Assembly: GCA_910579865.1 (NCBI GenBank)
Contig: CAJTXA010000006.1
Coordinates: 1 to 64,000 of the forward strand
Source: an uncultured Lachnospiraceae bacterium
Lineage (GTDB): Bacteria > Bacillota > Clostridia > Lachnospirales > Lachnospiraceae
Length of the DNA stretch: 64,000 nt
Reading direction: 5' to 3'
Position numbers and translations under genes: made by a program. The first letter of the stretch is position 1. Each line of letters starts with the position of its first letter. Positions 40,611 through 48,916 of the stretch are shown here, one piece after another. A model generated the notes under the pieces. The model saw only the letters and a program-made list of their open reading frames with translations, was not told where the DNA came from and searched no databases.

Positions 40611-41381
40611 TTAATAGACAATTTCAATCTGTGCCGCTAAAAGTGCCTGTTTCCATCGTTCATCTGGTTCTATATCTGTCACTACCATATCTACATCCTC
40701 TAATTCACAAACTTCTGTAAAAGAAATCCGATCAAATTTAGAAGAATCTACCGCCAAAATCTTTTTCTTTGCTGCCTTACAAATCATTTTTTTTATCTGT
40801 GCATCACTTTCATTTGCGTCTGTTACACCATGCTCTATATCAAGTCCTTTACAAGAAAACACAGCTATATCTACATGAAACGTATTAATCATTCGTTCTG
40901 CCTGATATCCCACCAAAGCAAGTCCGCCTTCCTTTAATCGGCCTCCTGTAGAAAGAATTTTCCACCCGCTTCGATCCGATAACTCCAATAAAATTTCAAC
41001 CGAATTTGTAATAATTGTAATATTTTTTTTCTCTTTAATCTGTTTTGCTACAAATAAAGCAGTGGAACTGGCATCCAATATAATATGATCTCCATCCGCA
41101 ATCATTTCACTTACCTTTTCAGCAATCCATTGCTTTCCTGATACATTTGCTTTTTTTCGCACTGTATAGGGCAAATCAATATTAAAGCTCTCATTTAAAA
41201 CTGCACCGCCATAGGTCTTTTTCGCCAGTCCTTCTTTTTCTAGTTTTTCCAAATCCCGCCGAATTGTTTCCTCTGTTACCTGATAAAGCTGGCTTAAATC
41301 ACTTACTACCACTTTCTTTTCTTCTTGAAGTTTTGCCAGAATCTTATTTCGTCTCTCAATTGCCAGCATCCTTCTGTCCAC
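40611..41381 (-). CDS. DeoR-family regulator of the microcompartment operon
   Basis: A 256-residue DeoR-family repressor with an N-terminal HTH (RNKILAKLQEEKKVVVSDLS, then TEETIRRDLEKLEKEG). The C-terminal DeoRC effector domain has ILDASSTALFVAKQI, TGGRLKEGGLALVG and the late ILAVDSSKFDR. Such proteins usually bind a phosphorylated sugar. In fucose/rhamnose loci the natural effector would be a deoxy-sugar phosphate, which is inference. It is the last gene of the operon, 37 bp after the PduT-like shell gene. Start may be the GTG at 41381 or an ATG four codons later. Confidence 0.9.
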   Translation of the reverse strand: MDRRMLAIERRNKILAKLQEEKKVVVSDLSQLYQVTEETIRRDLEKLEKEGLAKKTYGGAVLNESFNIDLPYTVRKKANVSGKQWIAEKVSEMIADGDHIILDASSTALFVAKQIKEKKNITIITNSVEILLELSDRSGWKILSTGGRLKEGGLALVGYQAERMINTFHVDIAVFSCKGLDIEHGVTDANESDAQIKKMICKAAKKKILAVDSSKFDRISFTEVCELEDVDMVVTDIEPDERWKQALLAAQIEIVY

Positions 41382-41417
41382 CCAGCCTTTCTGATATGGT
41401 TATTTCTTGATATCACT

Positions 41418-41966
41418 TTATAAAATAGAATCCCAGATTCGCTTATCTGGTCCAGCAATAACAGAAGATTCTAAAAACATTCCACTTTTGCTGACTTCCT
41501 CTTTTCCTCGCTCTATTGCTGCTGTCACTGCTGCCACATCTCCAGTAAGAAGCATATAAGACTTTCCACACATTCCCTTTGCAATTCGAAGCTCAATTAA
41601 ATCTACGAAAGAAGTTTTTGCTGCTGCATCTGCTGCCACAATAATAGATGCTGCGGAAAAAGTTTCTAATACCCCAAGTGCTTTTACTTCTCCAATTGAT
41701 GCTGCCCCATAAATAGCAGAAAAAATCGATTCATGAGGATTTCCAAGTACAAACGAATCAATCATCTGCTGTGGATACTGCATCTTGGATGCCTCTACCG
41801 AAGCATTTACCGCACTTAAATCTCCTGCAATTAATACAATATATTTCCCTGGACAAACTACCTGTGCTTCCAAAATCTCCACCTCTGCCGTTTTTAGCAT
41901 GAGATCGGCCGCCTGTATCCCAGTAGATACGGTCTTATATTCTACCATTCCAATTGCTCTACCCAT
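41418..41966 (-). CDS. pduT: PduT-like tandem-BMC shell protein
   Basis: A 182-residue protein with two fused BMC domains (~1-90, ~95-182), which forms trimeric pseudohexamers in the shell. The first repeat starts AIGMVEYKTVSTGIQAAD and the second ALGVLETFSAASIIVAAD. Cys38 (VCPGKY) and Cys133 (GMCGKSY) lie in the two pore-loop positions; Cys133 corresponds by position to the cysteine that holds a 4Fe-4S cluster in characterised PduT. With PduS next to it, electron transfer across the shell is likely. It is the only BMC-T protein in the locus. Confidence 0.92.
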   Translation of the reverse strand: MGRAIGMVEYKTVSTGIQAADLMLKTAEVEILEAQVVCPGKYIVLIAGDLSAVNASVEASKMQYPQQMIDSFVLGNPHESIFSAIYGAASIGEVKALGVLETFSAASIIVAADAAAKTSFVDLIELRIAKGMCGKSYMLLTGDVAAVTAAIERGKEEVSKSGMFLESSVIAGPDKRIWDSIL

Positions 41967-41988
41967 TACTTACTTCCTTCCTATCGTA

Positions 41989-43329
41989 CTATCTTTGGAT
42001 TGTAATAAACTTTTCATTGACATCTATTATGGTTCCATCTATAGATGCATGTAGATTAACCCCCAACTTCTCTGAATCCACTCTGCCAATTACCTGTCCA
42101 GTCACTACAATATCTCCTACTTGCACTACTGCTTTTGCTGGTGTTCCGATATGTTGTGCAAGCAATATCTTCACCGTTTTAGGTTCTAATAATTCATCTT
42201 TTAATGGTGCCGGAACATTATATTTGACTAATCCAAGTCGAGCCGTCAACCGTTCCATAGGAACCCGTCTATAGTCTCTTTCTAAACTTACTGTTTTCAT
42301 TGGTGTTCCTTTTGGAACTGACACACCATTTTTTTGAAGTCCTGTCTTACATTCCCTAATCAAAGTACGAGGAGATAAACTTTGTACACATGAAAACATC
42401 TCACATAAACCACACTGTGAGCAAAACATCGTGTTAATATAAGGTGATACATCTTTTGTGACACCACTTGTAGCAGAACGCATAAATTTATGAGGTTCAA
42501 TTGGATGCCCTAAAAGATGACGTGGGCAAAGATCTGTACACATCTGACATTGACAGCAGGCTGCCATTGCCCGTTTCATATCTATCCTTATATGACTTGT
42601 TCGTTTTAATACGATAAATGCATTTTTTGGCATAACCAAAACAGCATTACTGGTTTTGGTCACTGTATCATAGGCATTTACAATTCTTCCTGTCATCGGA
42701 CCACCACCGATAAAAACAGGATCTTCTACTGTAGTGCCACCAGCTTGTTCGACTAGTTCCTTATAGGTCATTCCAAGAGGAGCTTTTAATGTAACTGGCG
42801 TTTTTACCTCTCCGGCAATCGTAATATACTTATAAGTAACAGGCTGTGCATCTCGAATCGCACGATACACATTATAAATTGTTTCCACATTATAGACAAT
42901 CACACCTACTTCAATTGGAAGGCTTCCGGGAGGTACCACTCTCTTTGTTGTTTCATAAATTGTGATTACTTCATCCCCTGCCGGATAGATCTCTGGTAAA
43001 ATTCCAATCTGTATATTCTGAAAAGAAGCCAGATTTGCCTGAACCGCCTCTACTGCTGCTCGATAACTACCCTTAATTGCAATAATCACCTGCTTTGCTT
43101 CTAATACATCTGCAATCTGAGCTAATGTACTCATAATCTCAAATGCATATTTCTCCATGACTTGTCTATGGAGTTTTAAAAGCGGTTCACACTCTGCGCA
43201 GTTTAATAAAATGGTATCCGCCTTCTTATTTAATTTGGCATAAGATGGGAATCCAGCACCGCCTGCGCCAACGATACCATTTTCACGCATCACTGCACTT
43301 AAATCCGTAAAGTTCATCTTTTCCCTCAT
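41989..43329 (-). CDS. pduS: PduS-like Fe-S flavoprotein (RnfC-type)
   Basis: A 446-residue redox protein. It has an N-terminal GIVGAGGAGFPSYAKLNKKA motif (FMN/NADH-binding RnfC-like) and an SLBB domain (~150-215). A double 4Fe-4S ferredoxin segment has CCQCQMCTDLCP and CSQCGLCEMFSC. A C-terminal barrel-sandwich domain follows. In cobalamin-dependent systems PduS reduces cobalamin. Here the dehydratase is a glycyl radical enzyme, so it more likely feeds NADH recycling or the radical activase with PduT; this is inference. Start may be ATG 43329 or the ATG 12 bp later with GAGGGA. Confidence 0.92.
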   Translation of the reverse strand: MREKMNFTDLSAVMRENGIVGAGGAGFPSYAKLNKKADTILLNCAECEPLLKLHRQVMEKYAFEIMSTLAQIADVLEAKQVIIAIKGSYRAAVEAVQANLASFQNIQIGILPEIYPAGDEVITIYETTKRVVPPGSLPIEVGVIVYNVETIYNVYRAIRDAQPVTYKYITIAGEVKTPVTLKAPLGMTYKELVEQAGGTTVEDPVFIGGGPMTGRIVNAYDTVTKTSNAVLVMPKNAFIVLKRTSHIRIDMKRAMAACCQCQMCTDLCPRHLLGHPIEPHKFMRSATSGVTKDVSPYINTMFCSQCGLCEMFSCVQSLSPRTLIRECKTGLQKNGVSVPKGTPMKTVSLERDYRRVPMERLTARLGLVKYNVPAPLKDELLEPKTVKILLAQHIGTPAKAVVQVGDIVVTGQVIGRVDSEKLGVNLHASIDGTIIDVNEKFITIQR

Positions 43330-43341
43330 TTCTGTGTGTCC

Positions 43342-43608
43342 TTATTCCAGTCCGATTCCATCATCTACAATCCCAACGATTGCTGCATCAATCGGTGACT
43401 GTTCCAACCCACAGCCAATTCTAGCAGCACTTCCACAAGCTACCAGCACAATTTCACTAATTCCAGCCCCAACATGATCGACTGCAACAATCCGTTCTTT
43501 TCCACCTTTCATGGAATCGAGTGGCTCTACAATTAAAAACTTACTTCCAATCAAATTTTCATTTTTTCTTGTTGCAATCACACTTCCAACTACTTTTCCT
43601 ACTATCAT
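43342..43608 (-). CDS. eutN: EutN/CcmL-type pentameric shell vertex protein
   Basis: An 88-residue BMC vertex protein: MIVGKVVGSVIATRKNENLIG, then KFLIVEPLD, VAVDHVGAGISEIVLVACGSAAR and VGIVDDGI. Pentamers of this family cap the vertices of the shell. ATG follows AGGAG. It lies between pduL and pduS and is the only vertex protein in the locus. Confidence 0.95.
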   Translation of the reverse strand: MIVGKVVGSVIATRKNENLIGSKFLIVEPLDSMKGGKERIVAVDHVGAGISEIVLVACGSAARIGCGLEQSPIDAAIVGIVDDGIGLE

Positions 43609-43644
43609 AATGAGTCTCCTATGACGATTTCTTGATATTTCTTC

Positions 43645-44286
43645 TTATTTTATTAAAATTCCAATATCTCCCGTCTTAATCTGAGAAGCATTTGCCTCAT
43701 CTGTATCAATATGCATCTCTAAAGTAAAGCTGTCATCTACTCGAATCTGTACATTATTAAAAATGGTTCCTCTTTCATTTGTAAACTTAACCGATACAAT
43801 TTCTCCGTCCTTGACATTTGCTTGTTGTGCATCAACCGGATTCATATGAATATGACGCTTTGCTACAATACATCCCTCATTCAGATAGATTGCTCCTTTT
43901 GGTCCTACAATTGCAATTGGTGCTGACCCTTTCGTTTTACCAGACTCACGAATTGGTGCTGCAACTCCTAATTTTACTGCATCTGTTTGTGAAACTTCCA
44001 CCTGAGAATTCTTCCGTACTGGTCCTAGAATACGAACATTTTCAATCGCCCGCAATTTGGTTCCTACAATTGTTACCTGTTCATTTGAGGCAAACTGTCC
44101 GCCCATCAGATCCTTCTTTTTTGTAAGCTGATAGCCCTTTCCAAATAGCTGCTCTACATGCTCTTGTGTCAAATGTACATGTCTTGCAGATACTCCCACT
44201 GGTATCGTATAACCATTTTCATACCCTTGATTGTTCATGGCCTCCATAACCAGTTTCGCTATATACTCTACTGTCTTTTCTTCCAC
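43645..44286 (-). CDS. pduL: PduL-type phosphate propanoyltransferase
   Basis: A 213-residue CoA-acyl phosphotransacylase that converts propionyl-CoA and phosphate to propionyl-phosphate and recycles CoA inside the compartment. The zinc motifs are GVSARHVHLTQEHVEQLFG and AKRHIHMNP. The first ~20 residues (VEYIAKLVMEAMNNQ) form an amphipathic helix typical of an encapsulation peptide. Translation starts at GTG 44286 behind AGGTGG. A long hairpin lies just upstream. Confidence 0.94.
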   Translation of the reverse strand: MEEKTVEYIAKLVMEAMNNQGYENGYTIPVGVSARHVHLTQEHVEQLFGKGYQLTKKKDLMGGQFASNEQVTIVGTKLRAIENVRILGPVRKNSQVEVSQTDAVKLGVAAPIRESGKTKGSAPIAIVGPKGAIYLNEGCIVAKRHIHMNPVDAQQANVKDGEIVSVKFTNERGTIFNNVQIRVDDSFTLEMHIDTDEANASQIKTGDIGILIK

Positions 44287-44316
44287 CTATTCCACCTGCT
44301 TTCTATTTTCTCTTTT

Positions 44317-44367
44317 GCTGCAGCTTATAGATAGATCTTTCTTCCTTTGCTATATATAAGCTGCTGC
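44317..44367 (-). promoter_or_regulatory. Intra-operon hairpin between shell genes and pduL
   Basis: GCTGCAGCTTATA (44317-44329) pairs with TATAAGCTGCTGC (44355-44367), a 13-bp stem with one mismatch and 25-nt loop, without a T-run. It may protect the 3' end of the shell-protein message or lower pduL expression. Confidence 0.55.
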
Positions 44368-44384
44368 TTACTCTATCATATCTT

Positions 44385-44663
44385 TTATTTTAAAGCTGGA
44401 AGAATCTTTTCTACATCTGTATGAGGTCGTGGAATTACATGCGTAGCTACTACTTCTCCAAGATTTGCTGCATTTGCCGATCCAGCTTCTACTGCTGCCT
44501 GCACTGCCCCAACATCTCCACGCACCATTACACTTACTAAACCAGAACCAATCTTTTCTGTTCCAATCAGTTCTACATTAGCAGCCTTTAACATAGAATC
44601 TGCTGCCTCTATTGCTGCTACTAAGCCTCTTGTTTCTACCATTCCTAATGCTTCTTGTGCCAT
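44385..44663 (-). CDS. BMC hexamer shell protein (PduA/EutM-like), copy 2
   Basis: A 92-residue single-domain BMC protein: EALGMVETRGLVAAIEAAD, pore loop TEKIGSGLVSVMVRGDVGAV, HVIPRPHTDVEKILP. It is about 76 of 92 residues identical by eye to the gene at 45061-45339, so a local duplication. ATG 44663 is used because GGAGGT precedes it; a GTG 15 bp upstream lies in that ribosome site. It forms the bulk hexagonal facets. Confidence 0.93.
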   Translation of the reverse strand: MAQEALGMVETRGLVAAIEAADSMLKAANVELIGTEKIGSGLVSVMVRGDVGAVQAAVEAGSANAANLGEVVATHVIPRPHTDVEKILPALK

Positions 44664-44697
44664 AGCTATAACCTCCACCTTTGCCTGTTCTATTTTT

Positions 44698-45006
44698 TTA
44701 AACAGACTTACACTCTTCTAATTTCTGTTTCATACGATTTGCACTGTTCTTTATAATACGCCATACTTCTTCATGCGGATTTGCAATCACTGCATATGCT
44801 GCTGGCTTTAACAGTGCTTTCTCTACTGCACTTTCAATTGCCTGGGTAACTGCAGATACATCTCCTTGTACTACCACAGTCACCAGACGTCCTCCAAGTT
44901 TTCGCTCCCATGTAACAAACTCCACATCAGCTGTTTTACACATGGCATCCAGTGCGGTTACTGCAGCAGCTACACTCGGAATTTCTATCAGTCCTAAAGA
45001 TTTCAT
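44698..45006 (-). CDS. BMC hexamer shell protein, divergent type
   Basis: A 102-residue single BMC protein: SLGLIEIPSVAAAVTALDAMCKTA, pore region RKLGGRLVTVVVQGDVSAV, and a C-terminal helical extension (RIIKNSANRMKQKLEEC) absent from its neighbours. The pore motif with arginine differs from the KIGSGL of the main shell proteins, suggesting a different metabolite or contact. It sits between the two near-identical copies. Confidence 0.9.
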   Translation of the reverse strand: MKSLGLIEIPSVAAAVTALDAMCKTADVEFVTWERKLGGRLVTVVVQGDVSAVTQAIESAVEKALLKPAAYAVIANPHEEVWRIIKNSANRMKQKLEECKSV

Positions 45007-45060
45007 CTGTATTTACTCCTCTCCGCTTCCATGCATGTTTGCAAATGAATCGGACTCTGC

Positions 45061-45339
45061 CTATTTTATAGTAGGAAGAATCTTTTCCACATCTGTATGT
45101 GGTCTTGGAATTACATGTACTGCTACCAACTCTCCTAAACGGCTTGCTGCATTTCCTCCTACTTCGGTTGCTGCCTTTACTGCTCCTACATCCCCACGTA
45201 CCATAACACTTACTAAACCAGAACCAATTTTCTCTGTTCCAATTAAAGTTACTTCTGCTGCTTTTACCATTGCATCTGCTGCTTCTATTGCTGCTACTAA
45301 ACCTCTTGTTTCTACCATTCCCAATGCTTCTTGTGCCAT
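45061..45339 (-). CDS. BMC hexamer shell protein (PduA/EutM-like), copy 1
   Basis: A 92-residue BMC-H protein with EALGMVETRGLVAAIEAAD and the pore motif EKIGSGLVS. It is the paralogue of the gene at 44385-44663, differing mainly in helix 2. It starts behind AGGAGG. A 108-bp gap with a TATAAT-like box on the minus strand separates it from the preceding shell gene, so extra local transcription is possible. Confidence 0.94.
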   Translation of the reverse strand: MAQEALGMVETRGLVAAIEAADAMVKAAEVTLIGTEKIGSGLVSVMVRGDVGAVKAATEVGGNAASRLGELVAVHVIPRPHTDVEKILPTIK

Positions 45340-45447
45340 TCTTTTCTCCTCCTGAATCTTTTTTCCATCCCTTTTGCTTATATTGATTATACTGTATTTC
45401 TTTTATTTTTCCTAGTTTTTTTTCAATTTTTCTATTCTTTTTATCTT

Positions 45448-45762
45448 TTAGTTTTTATCAAAACCACTTAGTTTTAACATCTTTTGTGTGTCCTCTTCTG
45501 GACGTGGAATAATATGAGTCGAAATTACACCAGAAACTGTTTTTGCTGCTCTATCTGCTGCCTCTATCGCTGCTCTTACCGCAGCCACATCTCCACGAAA
45601 TTTAACAACTACAATAAGTGGTACCGGAAGCGAATCTGCATTTGCCGGCTTGTTCTTATCAAAGTTTTCCAATGTTACATCGGCTGCTTTGCAGCCTGCA
45701 TCTGCGGCCACGAACGCTGCTACCAGTCCGTATACCTCAATAATCCCTACTGCTTTATTCAT
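45448..45762 (-). CDS. BMC hexamer shell protein with enlarged pore loop
   Basis: A 104-residue BMC-H protein: KAVGIIEVYGLVAAFVAADAG, then an expanded loop NFDKNKPANADSLPVPLIVV where most members have the short KIGSGL pore loop, then KFRGDVAAVRAAIEAADRAA and HIIPRPEEDTQKML. The insertion of several residues at the central pore should alter its size or gating. ATG follows GGAGG. It lies right after the alcohol dehydrogenase gene. Confidence 0.92.
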   Translation of the reverse strand: MNKAVGIIEVYGLVAAFVAADAGCKAADVTLENFDKNKPANADSLPVPLIVVVKFRGDVAAVRAAIEAADRAAKTVSGVISTHIIPRPEEDTQKMLKLSGFDKN

Positions 45763-45790
45763 ATCTGCCTCCGTACTACCTATTTTTTAT

Positions 45791-47017
45791 TTATTCATTA
45801 ACAATAGCAATCTTTAGTCCTTCCATCTTTAAATTTGTCTGGAATCCTTCATTAATTTTTTCTAATGAAAACCTATGTGTAATTAACTTCTCTATTGGAA
45901 GTCCAATTCCTTTTGCTCTCTTTAAGAAATCAAATGTGGTCACATAATCTCTTAATGTATAAACCCAAGAACCTACTGTTGTAATTTCCTTTGCGCAAAT
46001 ATCAAAATGTGGGTTAATTGTTGCATCTCCGCCATTAATAAAGAACCCTAATTCACAGAGCCCTCCGCCATTGCGAATAAATTTGTAAATATTTGCATGA
46101 GCAATTGGAGAACCTGTACATTGAAATGCAAAGTCAGCCAAATATCCATCAAAACTATCTTTTACTCCATCAGCTAATGCCTCTATACCCTGGAAATTTT
46201 TAAAATTCACTGTTTTTGTTGCACCCATCTGTAGAGCAAAATCCAATCGCTTTTGCTCTCCATCCACTGCAGTAATATGTTCAATTCCCATTGTCCTTAA
46301 TACTGCAATACAAATCAATCCAATTGGGCCGCATCCTTGTACTACTACTCTACTGTTAAAGCGTAAAATTCCTGTTGTCTTTGCACGTTCTACTGCATGA
46401 ATCAATACAGCACAAGGCTCAATTAAAATTCTTGAGTCCAAATCTAAATCACTGACATTAAATACAGTCGAACCTTCCCGAATCACAATATAATCTGAAA
46501 ACCAGCCATTGAGATGCTTTTCATCATCTGGAAGCAGTCCATAGACATCCGCCCCTCCTACATTCTGCTTATTTAAATCAAACATTGTAATATCAGGATT
46601 ATCTTTAAAAATCATACAGGTTACTACTTTATCTCCTACCTTCAATGTTTTTCCTGCGCTGTCTTTCTTTACATTTTTTCCAATCTTTACAATTTCTCCC
46701 GTTCCTTCATGTCCAAGTACTACTGGAATCAATCCAAATGGGTCTCTTTTATATTCATGTGCATCTGTTCCACAGATTCCACATCCCTCTACCTTTACTA
46801 AAATATCACCATCTCCAATTTCAGGAATTGGATATTCTTTTAATTCTATCTTTTCTAATCCTGTCAGCATAGCTACCTTCGCTGTCTTAGGTACCACTCC
46901 TGGCTGTACTGCCTTTCTTACAGTATCTTGTATCGTTGAAGAAACCGATGTTTGTCCTGTCATCCCTTGAAGAACCTGTTTTACAATTTCTTCAATATTC
47001 ACGGAATTCATATCCAT
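45791..47017 (-). CDS. Zinc-dependent alcohol dehydrogenase with N-terminal targeting peptide
   Basis: A 408-residue MDR alcohol dehydrogenase. Zinc ligands appear in GCGICGTDAHEYK and LGHEGTGEIVKIG; the Rossmann part has VVQGCGPIGLICIAVLRTMG. The first ~45 residues are an extra helix (NIEEIVKQVLQGM) plus a linker, the usual form of an encapsulation peptide. It would reduce propionaldehyde to propanol to recycle NADH in the compartment; lactaldehyde reduction is an alternative. ATG 47017 is preferred since an ATG 9 bp upstream lies too close to GGAGG. Confidence 0.9.
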   Translation of the reverse strand: MDMNSVNIEEIVKQVLQGMTGQTSVSSTIQDTVRKAVQPGVVPKTAKVAMLTGLEKIELKEYPIPEIGDGDILVKVEGCGICGTDAHEYKRDPFGLIPVVLGHEGTGEIVKIGKNVKKDSAGKTLKVGDKVVTCMIFKDNPDITMFDLNKQNVGGADVYGLLPDDEKHLNGWFSDYIVIREGSTVFNVSDLDLDSRILIEPCAVLIHAVERAKTTGILRFNSRVVVQGCGPIGLICIAVLRTMGIEHITAVDGEQKRLDFALQMGATKTVNFKNFQGIEALADGVKDSFDGYLADFAFQCTGSPIAHANIYKFIRNGGGLCELGFFINGGDATINPHFDICAKEITTVGSWVYTLRDYVTTFDFLKRAKGIGLPIEKLITHRFSLEKINEGFQTNLKMEGLKIAIVNE

Positions 47018-47041
47018 TTGTGTCATTACCTCCTTTTCTTT

Positions 47042-48430
47042 TTATCGTACACAAAGACTATCTGACATCACACAGCGTCTTCTCTTTGTAAAAGTACTCG
47101 CTGAAGTAAGTCCCTCTCCAGTACGGCTTGCAATTGTAAAAGTACAAAAACCTTCCCCTCCAAATCCCAATGCTGCATAAGAAGGCCCATTTTTTACAAA
47201 GATTGCTGTATCAATTGCTTTTCCAAATTTTGTTAAATTCTCTACATTCTTTGAATGCATATGTGCAGAATGGCGGTTTCCATGCTCTAACCACACTGCT
47301 TTTTCAATTGCATCATCAATATCTTTTGCTCGCACAATCCCAAGAATTGGCATCATCAGTTCTTCTGAAATCAATGGATGCTCCTTTGGACCTTCAAATA
47401 TAATGCATCTCGTCTGTTCTGGTGCTGTAACTCCAATCATAGAAAGTAATGTTTTTGCATCCCGTCCCACACACTTCCGATTCAGTCCCTTTGGCGTTAA
47501 AACTGTTTTTGTCAGTCGATCCTGCTCTTCTTTTGAAATCACATAGCAGCCTTCTTCTATCATATAATAAATCAATTCATCTGCAATCAAATCAATTGCA
47601 ACCACTTCTTTTTCTGCAATACAAGGCAAATTGTTATCAAAAGTACAACCATTTACAATGTCCTTTGCTGCTTTTTTAATATCTGCCGTTTCATCTACTA
47701 GCACAGGAGGGTTTCCTGCACCTGCACCAATTCCTCTTTTTCCAGAAGAAAGTACAGAAGTTACCACACCTGGGCCACCTGTTGCTGCAATTAATGGAAT
47801 ATCTTTATGTGCCATCATAATCTTGCTGGCTTCCATAGTAGGATTAACAACACTGACTGCAACATTTGCTGGTCCTCCTGCTTCTATCGACGCCTCATTT
47901 ACTAAATTAACTGCATATTGCGAAGTTTTAATTGCCGCTGGATGAGGACAGAACACCACTGTGTTTCCACCTGCAATCATCCCAATACTATTGCAAAGAA
48001 TTGTTTCACTTGGATTGGTACATGGAGTAATTGCTCCAATTACGCCAAATGGGCCCATTTCAATTAATGTCAATCCTCTATCACCAGACCAGGCTGTTGT
48101 TGTAATATCTTCTGTTCCTGGTGTTCGTTCTGCCAACAGATGATGCTTTAATATTTTATCACCTACATTTCCCATACCAGTCTCTTCCACTGCCATTTTA
48201 GCAAGTGTCTCTGCATGATCCTGTGTTTTTTTGCGAATATTTGTTAAAATCTTTTCCCGAAAATCCATTGGCATCTTCTGCATTACTTTCTGTGCTTCTT
48301 TTGCTGCCGCAATCGCATCATTCATCTCTTCAAAGATACCAAGCGTGGTTTCCGGCGCTTTCTTTTCTGCTTGCAATTTTGCCACAACAGCCGTTACGAT
48401 CTGCTGAAGCTGTTCTTGATTTACTGCCAC
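47042..48430 (-). CDS. pduP: CoA-acylating propionaldehyde dehydrogenase (PduP/EutE-like)
   Basis: A 462-residue aldehyde dehydrogenase that converts propionaldehyde, NAD and CoA to propionyl-CoA. The N-terminal EQLQQIVTAVVAKLQAEKKA is a typical encapsulation helix followed by a linker. The core shows ITPCTNPSETILCNSIG, VAATGGPG-like IAATGGPGVV, and the catalytic cysteine in TFDNNLPCIAEKEVVAID. Translation starts at GTG 48430 behind AAGGAGG and overlaps the DUF336 gene stop. Confidence 0.95.
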   Translation of the reverse strand: MAVNQEQLQQIVTAVVAKLQAEKKAPETTLGIFEEMNDAIAAAKEAQKVMQKMPMDFREKILTNIRKKTQDHAETLAKMAVEETGMGNVGDKILKHHLLAERTPGTEDITTTAWSGDRGLTLIEMGPFGVIGAITPCTNPSETILCNSIGMIAGGNTVVFCPHPAAIKTSQYAVNLVNEASIEAGGPANVAVSVVNPTMEASKIMMAHKDIPLIAATGGPGVVTSVLSSGKRGIGAGAGNPPVLVDETADIKKAAKDIVNGCTFDNNLPCIAEKEVVAIDLIADELIYYMIEEGCYVISKEEQDRLTKTVLTPKGLNRKCVGRDAKTLLSMIGVTAPEQTRCIIFEGPKEHPLISEELMMPILGIVRAKDIDDAIEKAVWLEHGNRHSAHMHSKNVENLTKFGKAIDTAIFVKNGPSYAALGFGGEGFCTFTIASRTGEGLTSASTFTKRRRCVMSDSLCVR

Positions 48431-48897
48431 GAAAATGCCTCCTTCGCTATCTGCTTTCCATATTCGGCAAGTGCAGTATCCTGCTCCTCTGTTCCACCAC
48501 TTACACCGAGACCTCCAAGTACTCGTCCATTATGTACTAGCGGTTCTCCACCGCCGAATATAACAATCCTGCCCTGATTTGTATTTTGAATTCCATACAA
48601 TGGGCCACCTGGTTGGCTTAGTCCTTTTAATTGTATTGTAGACATCTTAAGTGCAACTACAGTATAAGCCTTTTGAAATGCAACATCATAGCTGGCAATA
48701 AACGAATCCTCCATACAATGAACTGCTACTGGATTTGCTCCTGAATCAAAGATCGCAATCACTGCCTTTACTCCTATCTTTTCTGCCTTCTTTTCTATCT
48801 GTTCCATTAAAAACTTTGCCTGTTCCAAAGTAATACTTGTCTGCCCTACTTTTCCAATTACGGATGTTACAATCTGTTTTATCTGCTGCTCGTCCAT
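48421..48897 (-). CDS. DUF336/GlcG-HbpS-type protein with microcompartment targeting peptide
   Basis: A 158-residue protein. Residues 1-17 (DEQQIKQIVTSVIGKV) look like an encapsulation helix, similar to that of the next gene. The rest is the GlcG/HbpS/PduO-C (DUF336) fold: AIFDSGANPVAVHCMEDSF, ASYDVAFQKAYTVVAL, IVIFGGGEPLVHNGRVLG and GVSGGTEEQDTALAEYG. This fold binds haem or a related cofactor in some families. Its role in a B12-independent diol pathway is not established. It overlaps the aldehyde dehydrogenase by 10 bp, so they are tightly co-expressed. Confidence 0.85.
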   Translation of the reverse strand: MDEQQIKQIVTSVIGKVGQTSITLEQAKFLMEQIEKKAEKIGVKAVIAIFDSGANPVAVHCMEDSFIASYDVAFQKAYTVVALKMSTIQLKGLSQPGGPLYGIQNTNQGRIVIFGGGEPLVHNGRVLGGLGVSGGTEEQDTALAEYGKQIAKEAFSWQ

Positions 48898-48916
48898 AAA
48901 ACCAACCTTTTCTTTT

